DNA of 64,000 nucleotides from Chlamydiales bacterium (lineage in GTDB: Bacteria; Chlamydiota; Chlamydiia; Chlamydiales; Simkaniaceae), in the NCBI GenBank assembly GCA_024233395.1, contig JACKPR010000002.1, forward strand, positions 632,142 to 696,141. The letters are read 5' to 3'. The notes beneath the pieces were generated by a model. It saw only the letters and a list, made by a program, of their open reading frames with translations. It searched no databases and was not told the DNA's origin. Positions within the stretch are counted from its first letter, which is position 1. The number at the start of each line of letters is the position of its first letter. The translations under genes were made by a program, and so were the position numbers. Positions 7,730 to 15,393 of this stretch are shown here, in pieces.

Positions 7730-9356
7730 CTGCTGTTCGCTCTTTAATAATTTCCTCAATGACCTGATCAATTACCCCCTTGTCCATCACTGTTTTAACG
7801 CTTAAACGCTTTCCTTCTTCAACTACAGCCTCTTGCATGAGGCGTTCAACGTAAGATCCAATAAGATGGAATTTGACTAAGTCGCTTCTTAATGGTTTTT
7901 GGGATTGAGCAATTTTTAAAGCTGTTTGATAAAAGTGCTTTTTAATGGCTAAAAGTTGCCGTCTTTTTAAAAACAATGCTTTAACTTCACATTCTCTTTC
8001 AACAGAAGAAATTCTATGTTCACATAAAGGGCGAGATTGACCACCTGTTTGGGTTGAAAAAATTGAGCTTACAGATCCGACAATTTTAAGAGAGAGTTCA
8101 CTTTGAGTTTCGAATCGATCGGCTATAGGTCCTTCATCACCCTTTATAGGCTGAGATTCTCCTATAAATTCTAAACATCTGTTGAGAACTTCAAGAGCAA
8201 TATGAACATGGTAAGGGGTAAACCTTTCTGAAGGGAGCTTTTCTCGACATTGAGTGATGAGATATTCAAAAGTTTCTTGAGGATCTAGAACAAGTGCTTC
8301 TGGCATTTTTTTTAGTAGAAGGGAAGGTAGAAGTTTTAGTGCGCGTTTGTCATCGCAAGGCAATACCTCTATTCTTGTAACCCGTTCCACTAAAGCCCCA
8401 TGATTTCTTTTGAATGTATCAATTTCTTTATCTGTTGTAATTGCCATGACAAATGGTTGTCCTCGAGGAACGGGATCGAAATGCGTTTTCATTTGATACG
8501 CGAGGTGAGAATGACTAATGTTTTGGAACTTATTCCAGATAAAAAGAATTCGGTTGGAGTTTCTCCCAACTAGAACTTTAATGCGTCCGAAAAGATTTGC
8601 CCCTGAACCATCAGTGATATCAGGGATATAAAAATGAAAAGCGGTGAGTTTTCTTAAGGTTGGATAACGTCCATCTTCGATTGCTTTTACAAACGCTTTT
8701 GCTGTTTCAGTTTTGTCTACTTCCGAAGAACCAACGAGTAAAACTACTGTTTGACGTTCTATCGCTTCCGCTATTTGACTCAGTGTTTTTTCATCTCCAT
8801 CCATTGTTTCGATTTCACCTCTTCTCATTGCTTGAGACAAGTTGAGTCCTTTGGGGAGAGTTCGTGGTGGAGGTTGAAAGTAGGGGTAAATCAAACTTCT
8901 TACTAAAATCGCGGTAAACACAACAGAAAACTTTTTCCGTGTTTTTTTGATCCCAACTAAAGAAAGACCGGTGGTGATCAGCATAACTACAAACGAAATC
9001 AAGTCTACAGTTCTATTAGGCTTATAATCATCCAGACAGTCATAGTCACTTTTAAAAAAAAGAGATTTCACATCAAAGAGGTCAAAAATTGTTTCAAGAA
9101 CTGGAATGGTAAAATTAAAAAGTTTTTGAAACATTAAGTAACTTTCTTGTGAATGAGGATTTGTTCTTGCTAGGAAGCATTCAGCTTCCCTTTGGAGTTG
9201 TTCTGCTTTTGCTTTTAGATTTTCGGGGAGTTTACCTGAAAAAGCTTCAGAAGCGCGATCCAGTTCTAATAAAGGATCTTCGATAGGACTTTTTACCCAA
9301 CCCTTTATTCCTACTTCAATATTTGAGCTTCTAAGAGCAGCGGATAAAGTTGACAT
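7716..9356 (-). CDS. AAA+ ATPase-like protein, full length but with degenerate ATPase motifs (copy 1)
   Basis: This protein of about 546 residues has an N-terminal helical region, a hydrophobic pair around residues 115-160 and a C-terminal AAA+ module. In the expected Walker A position (about residues 205-215) it reads LLVGSSEVDKTETAKAF, where the second copy has GPSGAGKTETAKAF, so the Gly before Lys is Asp. Walker B reads ILFIWNKF where copy 2 has VLFIWDEF, so both acidic residues are lost. The arginine pair in ALLRRFERIE of copy 2 is ALVERVTRIE here. ATP hydrolysis is therefore unlikely; a structural role or early decay is possible. The ATG at 9356 aligns with the copy 2 start; an ATG at 9362 is also in frame. 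Pairwise identity to copy 2 is high throughout. Confidence 0.7.
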   Translation of the reverse strand: MSTLSAALRSSNIEVGIKGWVKSPIEDPLLELDRASEAFSGKLPENLKAKAEQLQREAECFLARTNPHSQESYLMFQKLFNFTIPVLETIFDLFDVKSLFFKSDYDCLDDYKPNRTVDLISFVVMLITTGLSLVGIKKTRKKFSVVFTAILVRSLIYPYFQPPPRTLPKGLNLSQAMRRGEIETMDGDEKTLSQIAEAIERQTVVLLVGSSEVDKTETAKAFVKAIEDGRYPTLRKLTAFHFYIPDITDGSGANLFGRIKVLVGRNSNRILFIWNKFQNISHSHLAYQMKTHFDPVPRGQPFVMAITTDKEIDTFKRNHGALVERVTRIEVLPCDDKRALKLLPSLLLKKMPEALVLDPQETFEYLITQCREKLPSERFTPYHVHIALEVLNRCLEFIGESQPIKGDEGPIADRFETQSELSLKIVGSVSSIFSTQTGGQSRPLCEHRISSVERECEVKALFLKRRQLLAIKKHFYQTALKIAQSQKPLRSDLVKFHLIGSYVERLMQEAVVEEGKRLSVKTVMDKGVIDQVIEEIIKERTAANGA

Positions 9357-9418
9357 ATACATCCTTAAAATACTTTTTTTGGAAGAAAGTTTAGCATATT
9401 CTGGAGATTGATCAAAAG

Positions 9419-9447
9419 AAAAAGGACTTCAAAAAGAAGTCCTTTAA
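9419..9447 (-). terminator. Rho-independent terminator, duplicated copy
   Basis: The stem AAAGGACTTC / GAAGTCCTTT with a 5-base loop is followed on the minus strand by a T-rich tract. It is the same sequence as the tRNA-Ser terminator 1885 bp away and lies just downstream of the decayed tRNA-Ser fragment, so it was carried along by the duplication. Confidence 0.7.
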
Positions 9448-9451
9448 AAGT

Positions 9452-9510
9452 GCGGAAAGGGAGGGATTCAAATCCTCTGTTTCCTTGAGGATTTGCGCCA
9501 TTAGAGATGT
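9452..9510 (-). pseudogene. Decayed 3' half of tRNA-Ser
   Basis: The bases from gcggaaagggagggattc onward align to the 3' acceptor arm, T arm, variable arm and part of the anticodon arm of the intact tRNA-Ser at 11338-11424, with scattered substitutions (about one in five). The 5' half is absent: the alignment ends near 9510, where sequence like the 3' end of the 6977-7729 gene begins. The fragment marks the right-hand breakpoint of the tandem duplication. Confidence 0.75.
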
Positions 9511-9575
9511 TCTTAGTGAAACAAAGCTTGGCCTAGAGGCATTTTTTGCCCGTTCCCGTGTTTTTCAAGCGCATC

Positions 9576-11240
9576 TCATTCAACAGCATTAGCTGGAGTT
9601 CGATCTCTAATAATTTCCTCAATGACCTGATCAATTAACCTCTGGTCAACTACTGTTTTAACGCTTAAACGCTCTCCTTCTTCTATGACAGCTGCTTGCA
9701 TGAAGCGTTCAACATAGGATCCAATAAGATGAAATTTTATTAAGTCGCTTCTTAATGGTTTTTGGGATTGGGCAATTTTTAAGGCTGTTTGATAAAAGAG
9801 CTTTTTAATAGCTAAAAGTTGTCCTCTTTTTAAAAACAATGCTTTAATCTCACTTTCTCTTTCAATAAGAATGGCTTGTTGTTCAGAGAGTCGGGCAGCT
9901 TTTCCACTAATTTCTCGGTCACGTTCTGCCCCTATAGCAAAAACAGAACTTGCAGCTCCAGCAACTCTTAGAGAAGTGTGAGCTTGAATTTCACTTTGAT
10001 CTGCTAACGCTTCAGATGAGGGTGTTATAAGTTGAGACTCTCCAATGAGCTCTAGACATCTATTTAGAACTTCAAGAGCATTATGAACTTGGTAGGGGAT
10101 AAATCTTTCTGGAGGGAGTTTTTCTCGGCATTGGTCGATAAGATATGTAAAGAGTTCTTCTGGGTTTAGGACTATTGCTTCAGGCATTTTTCTGATTAAA
10201 AGGGAGGGCAGAAGTCTTAATGCGCGCTGATTATCACAACGTGAGATTTCAATCCGTTCAAATCGACGGAGTAAAGCTCCATGACTACCTCTTCGAAAAG
10301 CATCGATTTCTTCGTCTGTTGTAATAACAATCGCATAAGGCTGTCCTTGTGGACCAGGATCAAAATGTGTTTTCATTTGATCGGCAAGGTGGTCTTTACA
10401 AACCACGTGGAACTCATCCCAGATGAAAAGAACTTTTTCTCGATTTCTACCGACTAGAGCTTTAATACGTCCTAGAAGATTCCAACCAGATCCATCGATG
10501 ATATCAGCGGTATTGTAATAAAAAGAAGTCAACTTTCTTAGCTCTGGATAGCGGCCTTCTTCGATGGCTTAAACAAAAGCTTTTGCTGTTTCTGTTTTCC
10601 CGGCTCCTGAAGGTCCCACAAGTAAGACTTTTTTTTGCATCTTTATTGCTGCTGCCATTTGATCAAGTATTCTTTTCTCCCCTTCCAGAACTTCAACTTC
10701 ACGATTCCTAATCCCTTCGGACCAGTTAAGTCCTCTAGGAAGGTCTCTTGGTGTAGGTTTGAAATAGGGATAAATCAAACTCATTCCCATAATAGCAGTC
10801 AGAAAAACTGCAAATTTTTTACGTGCTTCATCCCCCCCAATCAAAGGAAGGATGCTTGTGCTTAGCATTCCTATAAAAGAAATCAAATTCATCATTTTAT
10901 AGGATTTGTTTTCATCTTGCCATTCATAGTCCTTCCTAGAGAGAAGAGCTTGTAAACCCAAAACATCAAAAATTGTTTCGACGATAGAAATAATAAGGTT
11001 AAAAAGTTTTTGAAGAATTAGATACCCATCATGAGAATGAGAAGTTGTTTTGGATAAGAAATATTCAGCTTCCCTTTGGAGCAGTTCTGCTTTTGCTTTT
11101 AGATCTTTCGGGAGTTCACCTGAAAATTCTTCACAAGCACGATCTAGTTCTAATAGAGGGTCTTGTATGGGGCTTTTTACCCAACCCTTTATTCCTACTT
11201 CAATATTTGAGCTTCTAAGAGCAGTGGATAAAGTTGTCAT
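9576..11240 (-). pseudogene. AAA+ ATPase gene with intact motifs but an in-frame stop (copy 2)
   Basis: This is a paralogue of 7716-9356. From ATG 11240 the frame encodes MTTLSTALRSSNIEVGIKGW... up to Walker A LLVGPSGAGKTETAKAFV, then a TAA stop at 10571-10569. The same frame continues past the stop to 9576 with AIEEGRYPELRKLTS, Walker B VLFIWDEF, the arginine-finger-like ALLRRFERIE and the C-terminal region. Copy 1 has Lys (AAG or AAA) at the stop position, so one substitution explains the break. Everything needed for an active ATPase is present apart from the stop. Either the gene is a very recent pseudogene or it is read through or expressed as two parts; an internal ATG at 10532 exists. 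A degenerate bit of the 6977-7729 gene lies just beyond its 3' end. Confidence 0.75.
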
Positions 11241-11303
11241 ACATACCCTTGTAAAGATTCTTTGCGGGTGAAAGTTTAGCATATTCTGGAGATTGATCAA
11301 AAG

Positions 11304-11331
11304 AAAAAGGACTTCAAAAAGAAGTCCTTTA
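11304..11331 (-). terminator. Rho-independent terminator of tRNA-Ser
   Basis: A perfect 10-bp stem (AAAGGACTTC / GAAGTCCTTT) with a five-T loop is followed on the minus strand by TTCTTTTG. It begins about 7 bases after the tRNA 3' end. Confidence 0.8.
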
Positions 11332-11337
11332 AAAGTG

Positions 11338-11424
11338 CGGAAAGGGAGGGATTCGAACCCTCGGTACCCTTGCAGATACGCGTCCTTAGCAGGGACGTGC
11401 CTTCGGCCACTCAGCCACCTTTCC
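11338..11424 (-). tRNA. tRNA-Ser, anticodon GCT
   Basis: This is an 87-nt class II tRNA. The acceptor stem GGAAAGG pairs with CCTTTCC, followed by discriminator G; CCA is not encoded. The anticodon stem CGTCC / GGACG encloses loop CTGCTAA, giving anticodon GCT (reads AGC/AGT). A long variable arm is present, and the T arm carries GGTTCGAATCC. Its 3' half is duplicated in decayed form at 9452-9510. Confidence 0.95.
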
Positions 11425-11432
11425 AAGATAAG

Positions 11433-11438
11433 AGTATA
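11433..11438 (-). promoter_or_regulatory. Possible -10 element of the tRNA-Ser promoter
   Basis: On the minus strand TATACT lies 8 bases before the mature tRNA 5' end, in an AT-rich stretch. The spacing puts initiation close to the tRNA 5' end. No convincing -35 box is seen. Confidence 0.35.
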
Positions 11439-11478
11439 AACCCTTAAATTTAGAAAGATCTTAGCGGTTTACGAATTA

Positions 11479-12417
11479 TTATTCAATGAGGTTGGAGTGG
11501 TTGATCCGTTTTCCATTTAGGGCATTCCAATGGGTTGTATGGAGAGAACCATCGGGATTTTGGACAGTAATACTATAGATTGGAAGGAAAACATCTTGAG
11601 TACTCCGAATGGCGAAATCTATGCCAAAGGCAGCTTCAGCTGCTTTTTTGATTTGGGTGGGGGAGTATCTACGGTTAATCCTTTCGCTATGTTTACAACT
11701 TTTTGTTACAAGGGGATCTGCAATCGTTGTTGAAGGACGCACACTAATAACTGGAAGGTGAAGATGAATCCGATAATCATTTCCATGTTGGACAATGAGT
11801 TTTTTCTTTCGTGCTCGATCAATCCACTTCTCGAAAAGATGGGTTTCAATATTGAGAGAATTCATCAGGGTTTGACGATCGGCCTTTCCTTCATTTTTTG
11901 AGATCGTTGTAAGGATTTTATATTCATACTTATCAGCACCTGCATTGATGCAGTCTGCAAAACCATGTGTTTTATCCCAAGAGTTTGTATCAAGAACCAT
12001 TTCACCGTCGATTAAATCCCAAAGGATAATCCCTTCTTCAGTTTGAAAATTGGAAGCTGTAAACTTCACTTCCATAAGAAGGTAGGGGTGGAAACGAAGG
12101 GAAGGAGGGTTATATCGATGATCAGAATCCTTTAAAAGTGTAAGTCTTTCTTTTTCCATGATTTGAGCAGCTGTAAAGCGGGCTTCAAGTGTGTGGAATG
12201 TGCCAGTATTGATCATTTCAATGGCTTGATGCTTCAGCTCTGGTTGGGTATTATTGAGCCAATACGCACCATAGCCGAGACCACCAAGAACAATAAGAGT
12301 TGTTAAAAAGCGCATAAATTTTCGTTTTAGGGAGTTCTTTTGACTATTGGTATAGCGGTTAGAACCCTTTTTTTCCAAGTTAAGATTTCTTGAAGGTTGA
12401 TTTGAGTTACTGTCCAT
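11479..12417 (-). CDS. Conserved-looking membrane-anchored protein of unknown function
   Basis: The protein has 312 residues from ATG 12417 (MDSNSNQPSRNL), chosen because GGAGGG lies 6 bases upstream. A basic polar N-terminus of about 30 residues comes before one membrane helix (FLTTLIVLGGLGYGAYWL), so the rest is probably periplasmic or extracytoplasmic. The middle contains a winged-helix-like stretch (KILTTISKNEGKADRQTLMNS...FEKWIDRARKKKLIV). The C-terminus has two YSPTQIKKAAEAAFG- and YSITVQNPDGS-type blocks. I believe related proteins occur across chlamydiae, but I cannot name the family. It is followed on the same strand by tRNA-Ser and preceded by the Nudix gene (42 bp), so it may share a transcript with Nudix and pepF. 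Confidence 0.7.
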   Translation of the reverse strand: MDSNSNQPSRNLNLEKKGSNRYTNSQKNSLKRKFMRFLTTLIVLGGLGYGAYWLNNTQPELKHQAIEMINTGTFHTLEARFTAAQIMEKERLTLLKDSDHRYNPPSLRFHPYLLMEVKFTASNFQTEEGIILWDLIDGEMVLDTNSWDKTHGFADCINAGADKYEYKILTTISKNEGKADRQTLMNSLNIETHLFEKWIDRARKKKLIVQHGNDYRIHLHLPVISVRPSTTIADPLVTKSCKHSERINRRYSPTQIKKAAEAAFGIDFAIRSTQDVFLPIYSITVQNPDGSLHTTHWNALNGKRINHSNLIE

Positions 12418-12459
12418 GGCGGCCCTCCGGGGTCTCACCACTCTACATAGTACAAAACT

Positions 12460-13266
12460 CTATTCCTGCCAATGGCGGAGTTTCATATGGAGAAGGCCAT
12501 AGGCTAAAAAGGGATCTCTAACATTTGCACGGATCGTCTTATCGCCTATGGTTGTATTCCAAAATCCTTGAAGGAGAGCTTCTTCTAATTCCGATAGACT
12601 TAAAATAAGATTTTTTGAAATCGCTTCAGAGAAATCGGGATTATTTTTTTCGGGTGAATGAGCTTTACAAGCAAATACAGGAACAAGAGAAGTTAAAATC
12701 CCACTATCGACGGCAAGAGTTCCTAAGAGAAGGGTTTCATCTAACTGAAATCCTGTTTCCTCTTTTAACTCACGAGCTGCGGCAGCGCGCAAAGTTTCTC
12801 CTTCATGTCGAGCTCCTCTAGGGAGTTCGATTTCCCAGCTGCGCGTTGCATGGCGATAATTGACATTGACAACGATTTTCCGATCAGGGAGATAGGGAAG
12901 GATTGCAATTCCAGGAGCTCCATCAAGACCACTTTTCCAAAGAATTCGATCATAAGTTCCCTGAGCACCTGAAGGAAAAATGACAGCGTCACGGATCCAA
13001 TAGAGATATTGATCTTCAGCAACAATCCCGACGCGACTCCATGCATGAGCTTCTGAAGGAGGATGCCCTAGATTCATGAGGCGGAGCTGAGCGATCTCTT
13101 CAATTTCGGCGATTTCATTGGGGGATGTCACAATTTCGATTTCTTCTCTTTCATGATTTCCAAGAATTCCGAAACATTTAGGATTTTGATTTAAAAGATC
13201 ATAGTAATGTTGACTAGGTACTGCAATGAGAGGAAGGCTCAATAGAAAAAAGATTAAGAATTTCAT
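12460..13266 (-). CDS. Nudix hydrolase with an N-terminal signal peptide
   Basis: The Nudix box is complete at about residues 147-169 (GARHEGETLRAAAARELKEE then TG): G-x5-E-x7-REL-x-EE-x-G. Enzymes of this superfamily hydrolyse nucleoside diphosphates linked to another group. Unusually, the protein opens with MKFLIFFLLSLPLIAVPS, a typical signal peptide, which predicts export. Its ATG overlaps the pepF stop by 4 bp, so the two are translationally coupled. The N-terminal 100 residues before the fold are unrecognised. An ADP-ribose- or NDP-sugar-type substrate is plausible because the domain is followed by a DSGILTSLVPVFACKA-like segment, but specificity cannot be read from the sequence. Confidence 0.8.
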   Translation of the reverse strand: MKFLIFFLLSLPLIAVPSQHYYDLLNQNPKCFGILGNHEREEIEIVTSPNEIAEIEEIAQLRLMNLGHPPSEAHAWSRVGIVAEDQYLYWIRDAVIFPSGAQGTYDRILWKSGLDGAPGIAILPYLPDRKIVVNVNYRHATRSWEIELPRGARHEGETLRAAAARELKEETGFQLDETLLLGTLAVDSGILTSLVPVFACKAHSPEKNNPDFSEAISKNLILSLSELEEALLQGFWNTTIGDKTIRANVRDPFLAYGLLHMKLRHWQE

Positions 13267-15005
13267 AACAAAACCTCCTTAGAAAGCTTAATATATTCCT
13301 CAATATCTTTTTTTATGACACTTAACCCTTGATCCCAAAATTTGGGTTGAGAAAGATCCATCTGTAGGTGTTTTTTTGCTAAAGATTCGACATTCATTCT
13401 TCCGGTATCTTCAAGTAAAGCGATGTAAGAAGATTCGAAATCTCCTTTTTCCATAGCATAATGGTAGATTCCTAAGCTAAAGAGATATCCGAAAGTGTAA
13501 GGAAAATTATAAAAAGGAACATCGGTAAAAAAGAAGTGCATTTTTGCTGCCCAAAAAAGAGGGTGGTAGGTTTCAAGAGAGTTTGCATAGGCCTCTTTTT
13601 GTGCACTTTCCATTATTTCAGAAAGTGCTTCATGAGAGACAAAACCTTCTTTTCTTTTCTCGTAAAAGCGTGTCTCAAAAAGAAAGCGCGCTTGAATATT
13701 CATTAAATAAGAAATCGATCGGGAAAGATGATCATCTAATAAAAAAAGACGCTCTTTAGGATCCTTTTCTTCTTTTATAGCTGCTTGGGTCACAATTGTT
13801 TCTGCCATCGTTGATGCTGTTTCAGCAACGCCCATTTTTGCATCTTGAGCCATTTCAGGGAGAGAAAAGAGGATCTCATTATGAAAAGCATGTCCTAGTT
13901 CATGCGCAAGTGTGAAAAGATTGGTCATCGTGTTCGAGAAAGTCATAAAAATGCGACTTTCTTTTACAAGAGGGAGGCCAATGCAGAACCCTCCAGGTCT
14001 TTTTCCTATGCGATCTTCTGCATCGATCCAATGATTTTCAAGAGCTTTTTTTGCAAAATCAGCCATTTTAGGGCTAAATGATTTAAACTGTTTCAAGATT
14101 GTTTCAGCAGCATCCTCGTAGGTGATTTCTTTTGATGTTGTTGTAAGAGGGGCCTCAAGGTCATACCAACTCATTTTCTCGATGCCTAGTAAAGCTGATT
14201 TACATGAGAGAAATTCTTTTAGTGAGGCTTGAATGTTTGTAATTGCTGTCCACATCGCTTCTAAGGTTTCTGCAGACATTCGGTTTTCATCGAGTGGCTC
14301 TTTTAAAAGATCCCATCCCCTTTTTTTATAGACTTCTAAACGAAAACCTCCTAAGTGATTCAGAATTTGAGAAAAAACGATTTCGGAACCCTTGAATTCT
14401 TTTTGAATTGTTTCAAAACCTTCCTTGCGAATGTTCCGCTCAGGATCTCCAAGCTTATTTTCAATCTGCCCAAACGAAAGCCGTTTTTCATGAAAAGGGA
14501 AAAACATTTCACTGATTCGGGCATCCCAAAGCTCAGACCACCCATGATATCCATCGATAGCTAGATCGTTGATAAACGTTTCTTTTTCGAAGGGAAGTTT
14601 ATCCTTAACTTTCTTTCTTTTTTCTTCTAAATGAAAAGAGATGTCGGGATGAATCTCGATAAGGTTTAAAAAATCTTGGTGAGAAAGGGATCCTAAGGCT
14701 TGATCGAACTCTAATTCTAAGTTAGAAAATTCCGTAGAGAGGGTTCTCATCTTCCCGGTTAAACTAGAAGCATTAGAGTCATTAACATCTTGAGCATTTA
14801 GACATTCAACAAAAGCGTTCATCTCTCGCAGTGAAAAGCTAATCTCTTGAGAAAGGGAAAGAGATTCATTCAACCTTTTTTTACAAAGAAGGATTTTTAA
14901 AGAATCGATCTTTTCTTTTGTTTCTTGAAAACAATTTTGGAAGGAAGAGGAGAGACTTCCCCCATCATAAATCCGTTCTAAATTCCATGTTTTGGGAAAT
15001 TTCAT
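13263..15005 (-). CDS. pepF: Oligoendopeptidase F, M3 family metallopeptidase
   Basis: This zinc peptidase cleaves oligopeptides in the cytoplasm. The protein has 580 residues, typical for PepF. The zinc site HELGHAFHNE is at about residue 368, and a second ligand glutamate lies in the following MGVAETASTMAETIV helix. The downstream block FFTDVPFYNFPYTFGYLFSLGIY is a family signature. The N-terminus (MKFPKTWNLERIYDGG) resembles the usual W-x-L-x-x-l-y opening. It is the first gene of a probable operon with the Nudix gene (4-bp overlap). The upstream region is shared, divergently, with mutL and is occupied by two palindromic elements. Confidence 0.92.
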   Translation of the reverse strand: MKFPKTWNLERIYDGGSLSSSFQNCFQETKEKIDSLKILLCKKRLNESLSLSQEISFSLREMNAFVECLNAQDVNDSNASSLTGKMRTLSTEFSNLELEFDQALGSLSHQDFLNLIEIHPDISFHLEEKRKKVKDKLPFEKETFINDLAIDGYHGWSELWDARISEMFFPFHEKRLSFGQIENKLGDPERNIRKEGFETIQKEFKGSEIVFSQILNHLGGFRLEVYKKRGWDLLKEPLDENRMSAETLEAMWTAITNIQASLKEFLSCKSALLGIEKMSWYDLEAPLTTTSKEITYEDAAETILKQFKSFSPKMADFAKKALENHWIDAEDRIGKRPGGFCIGLPLVKESRIFMTFSNTMTNLFTLAHELGHAFHNEILFSLPEMAQDAKMGVAETASTMAETIVTQAAIKEEKDPKERLFLLDDHLSRSISYLMNIQARFLFETRFYEKRKEGFVSHEALSEIMESAQKEAYANSLETYHPLFWAAKMHFFFTDVPFYNFPYTFGYLFSLGIYHYAMEKGDFESSYIALLEDTGRMNVESLAKKHLQMDLSQPKFWDQGLSVIKKDIEEYIKLSKEVLL

Positions 15006-15116
15006 TCTTGCTCCTTGAGATTTTGATCTTCTATAATAAAGATCGCTAAAGTTGTTCTCAAGGAGAATGAAGCTATCCCGGTAATCACTTTATTGGGATT
15101 TTTATCGATTTTCCTG

Positions 15117-15184
15117 CACTTTTTAATCCTTTATTTGAAGCTATTGTCATAAGACAAGGCTGAAAAATAAAGGATTAAAAGGTG
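15117..15184. repeat. Strong 68-bp hairpin with the inverted CCTTGTCTTATGACAAT core
   Basis: The arms TTTTAATCCTTTATTT and AAATAAAGGATTAAAA pair perfectly and extend to CAC/GTG. The tip is ATTGTCATAAGACAAGG, the inverse of the core found at 2129-2257 and 60746-60923, with its own TTGTC / GACAA stem. It lies between divergent pepF and mutL, directly against the next element. Confidence 0.75.
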
Positions 15185-15186
15185 CC

Positions 15187-15349
15187 TAGATAGTGTCGTT
15201 ATGAGATGGACATTTAAGAAGAGGCTTCTATGAGGAAAGTTCAAGGCGACCGATGCAAAAAGCCCTAATTGGGCTTTTGAAGCAGGTCAACGATGAAATT
15301 TTCCATAGAAGACGGTTAAGAAATGAACAATTTGTGACGACACTATCTA
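15187..15349. repeat. 163-bp palindromic element with 13-bp terminal inverted repeats
   Basis: The termini TAGATAGTGTCGT (15187-15199) and ACGACACTATCTA (15337-15349) are exact inverse copies. Nested inside are CTTCTATG...CATAGAAG and AAAAGCCC-TAAT-TGGGCTTTT hairpins. The element ends 45 bases before the mutL start. Its size matches the other elements of about 160 bp in this window (20572, 27845, 41007, 46545, 54959), although the sequence differs. Confidence 0.7.
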
Positions 15350-15393
15350 AAAGCAAAAAAGAACAAAAAGTAATTATCGGGATAGGTTCATTG

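Noticed and set aside
10569..11426. Long minus-strand frame starting at 11426
   Set aside because: Its first part runs through the tRNA-Ser gene and terminator. The real start by alignment with copy 1 is ATG 11240.
15187..15349. RNase P RNA-like motif GAGGAAAGTTC
   Set aside because: Only one strand of the P4 consensus is approximated (GTTC for GTCC), and no matching 3' ACAGAA strand or P-helix layout exists. The region is better explained as a palindromic element.
15253..15393. Longer mutL start at 15253
   Set aside because: The added 47 residues are encoded by the palindromic element and are not MutL-like. ATG 15394 starts exactly at the family N-terminus.
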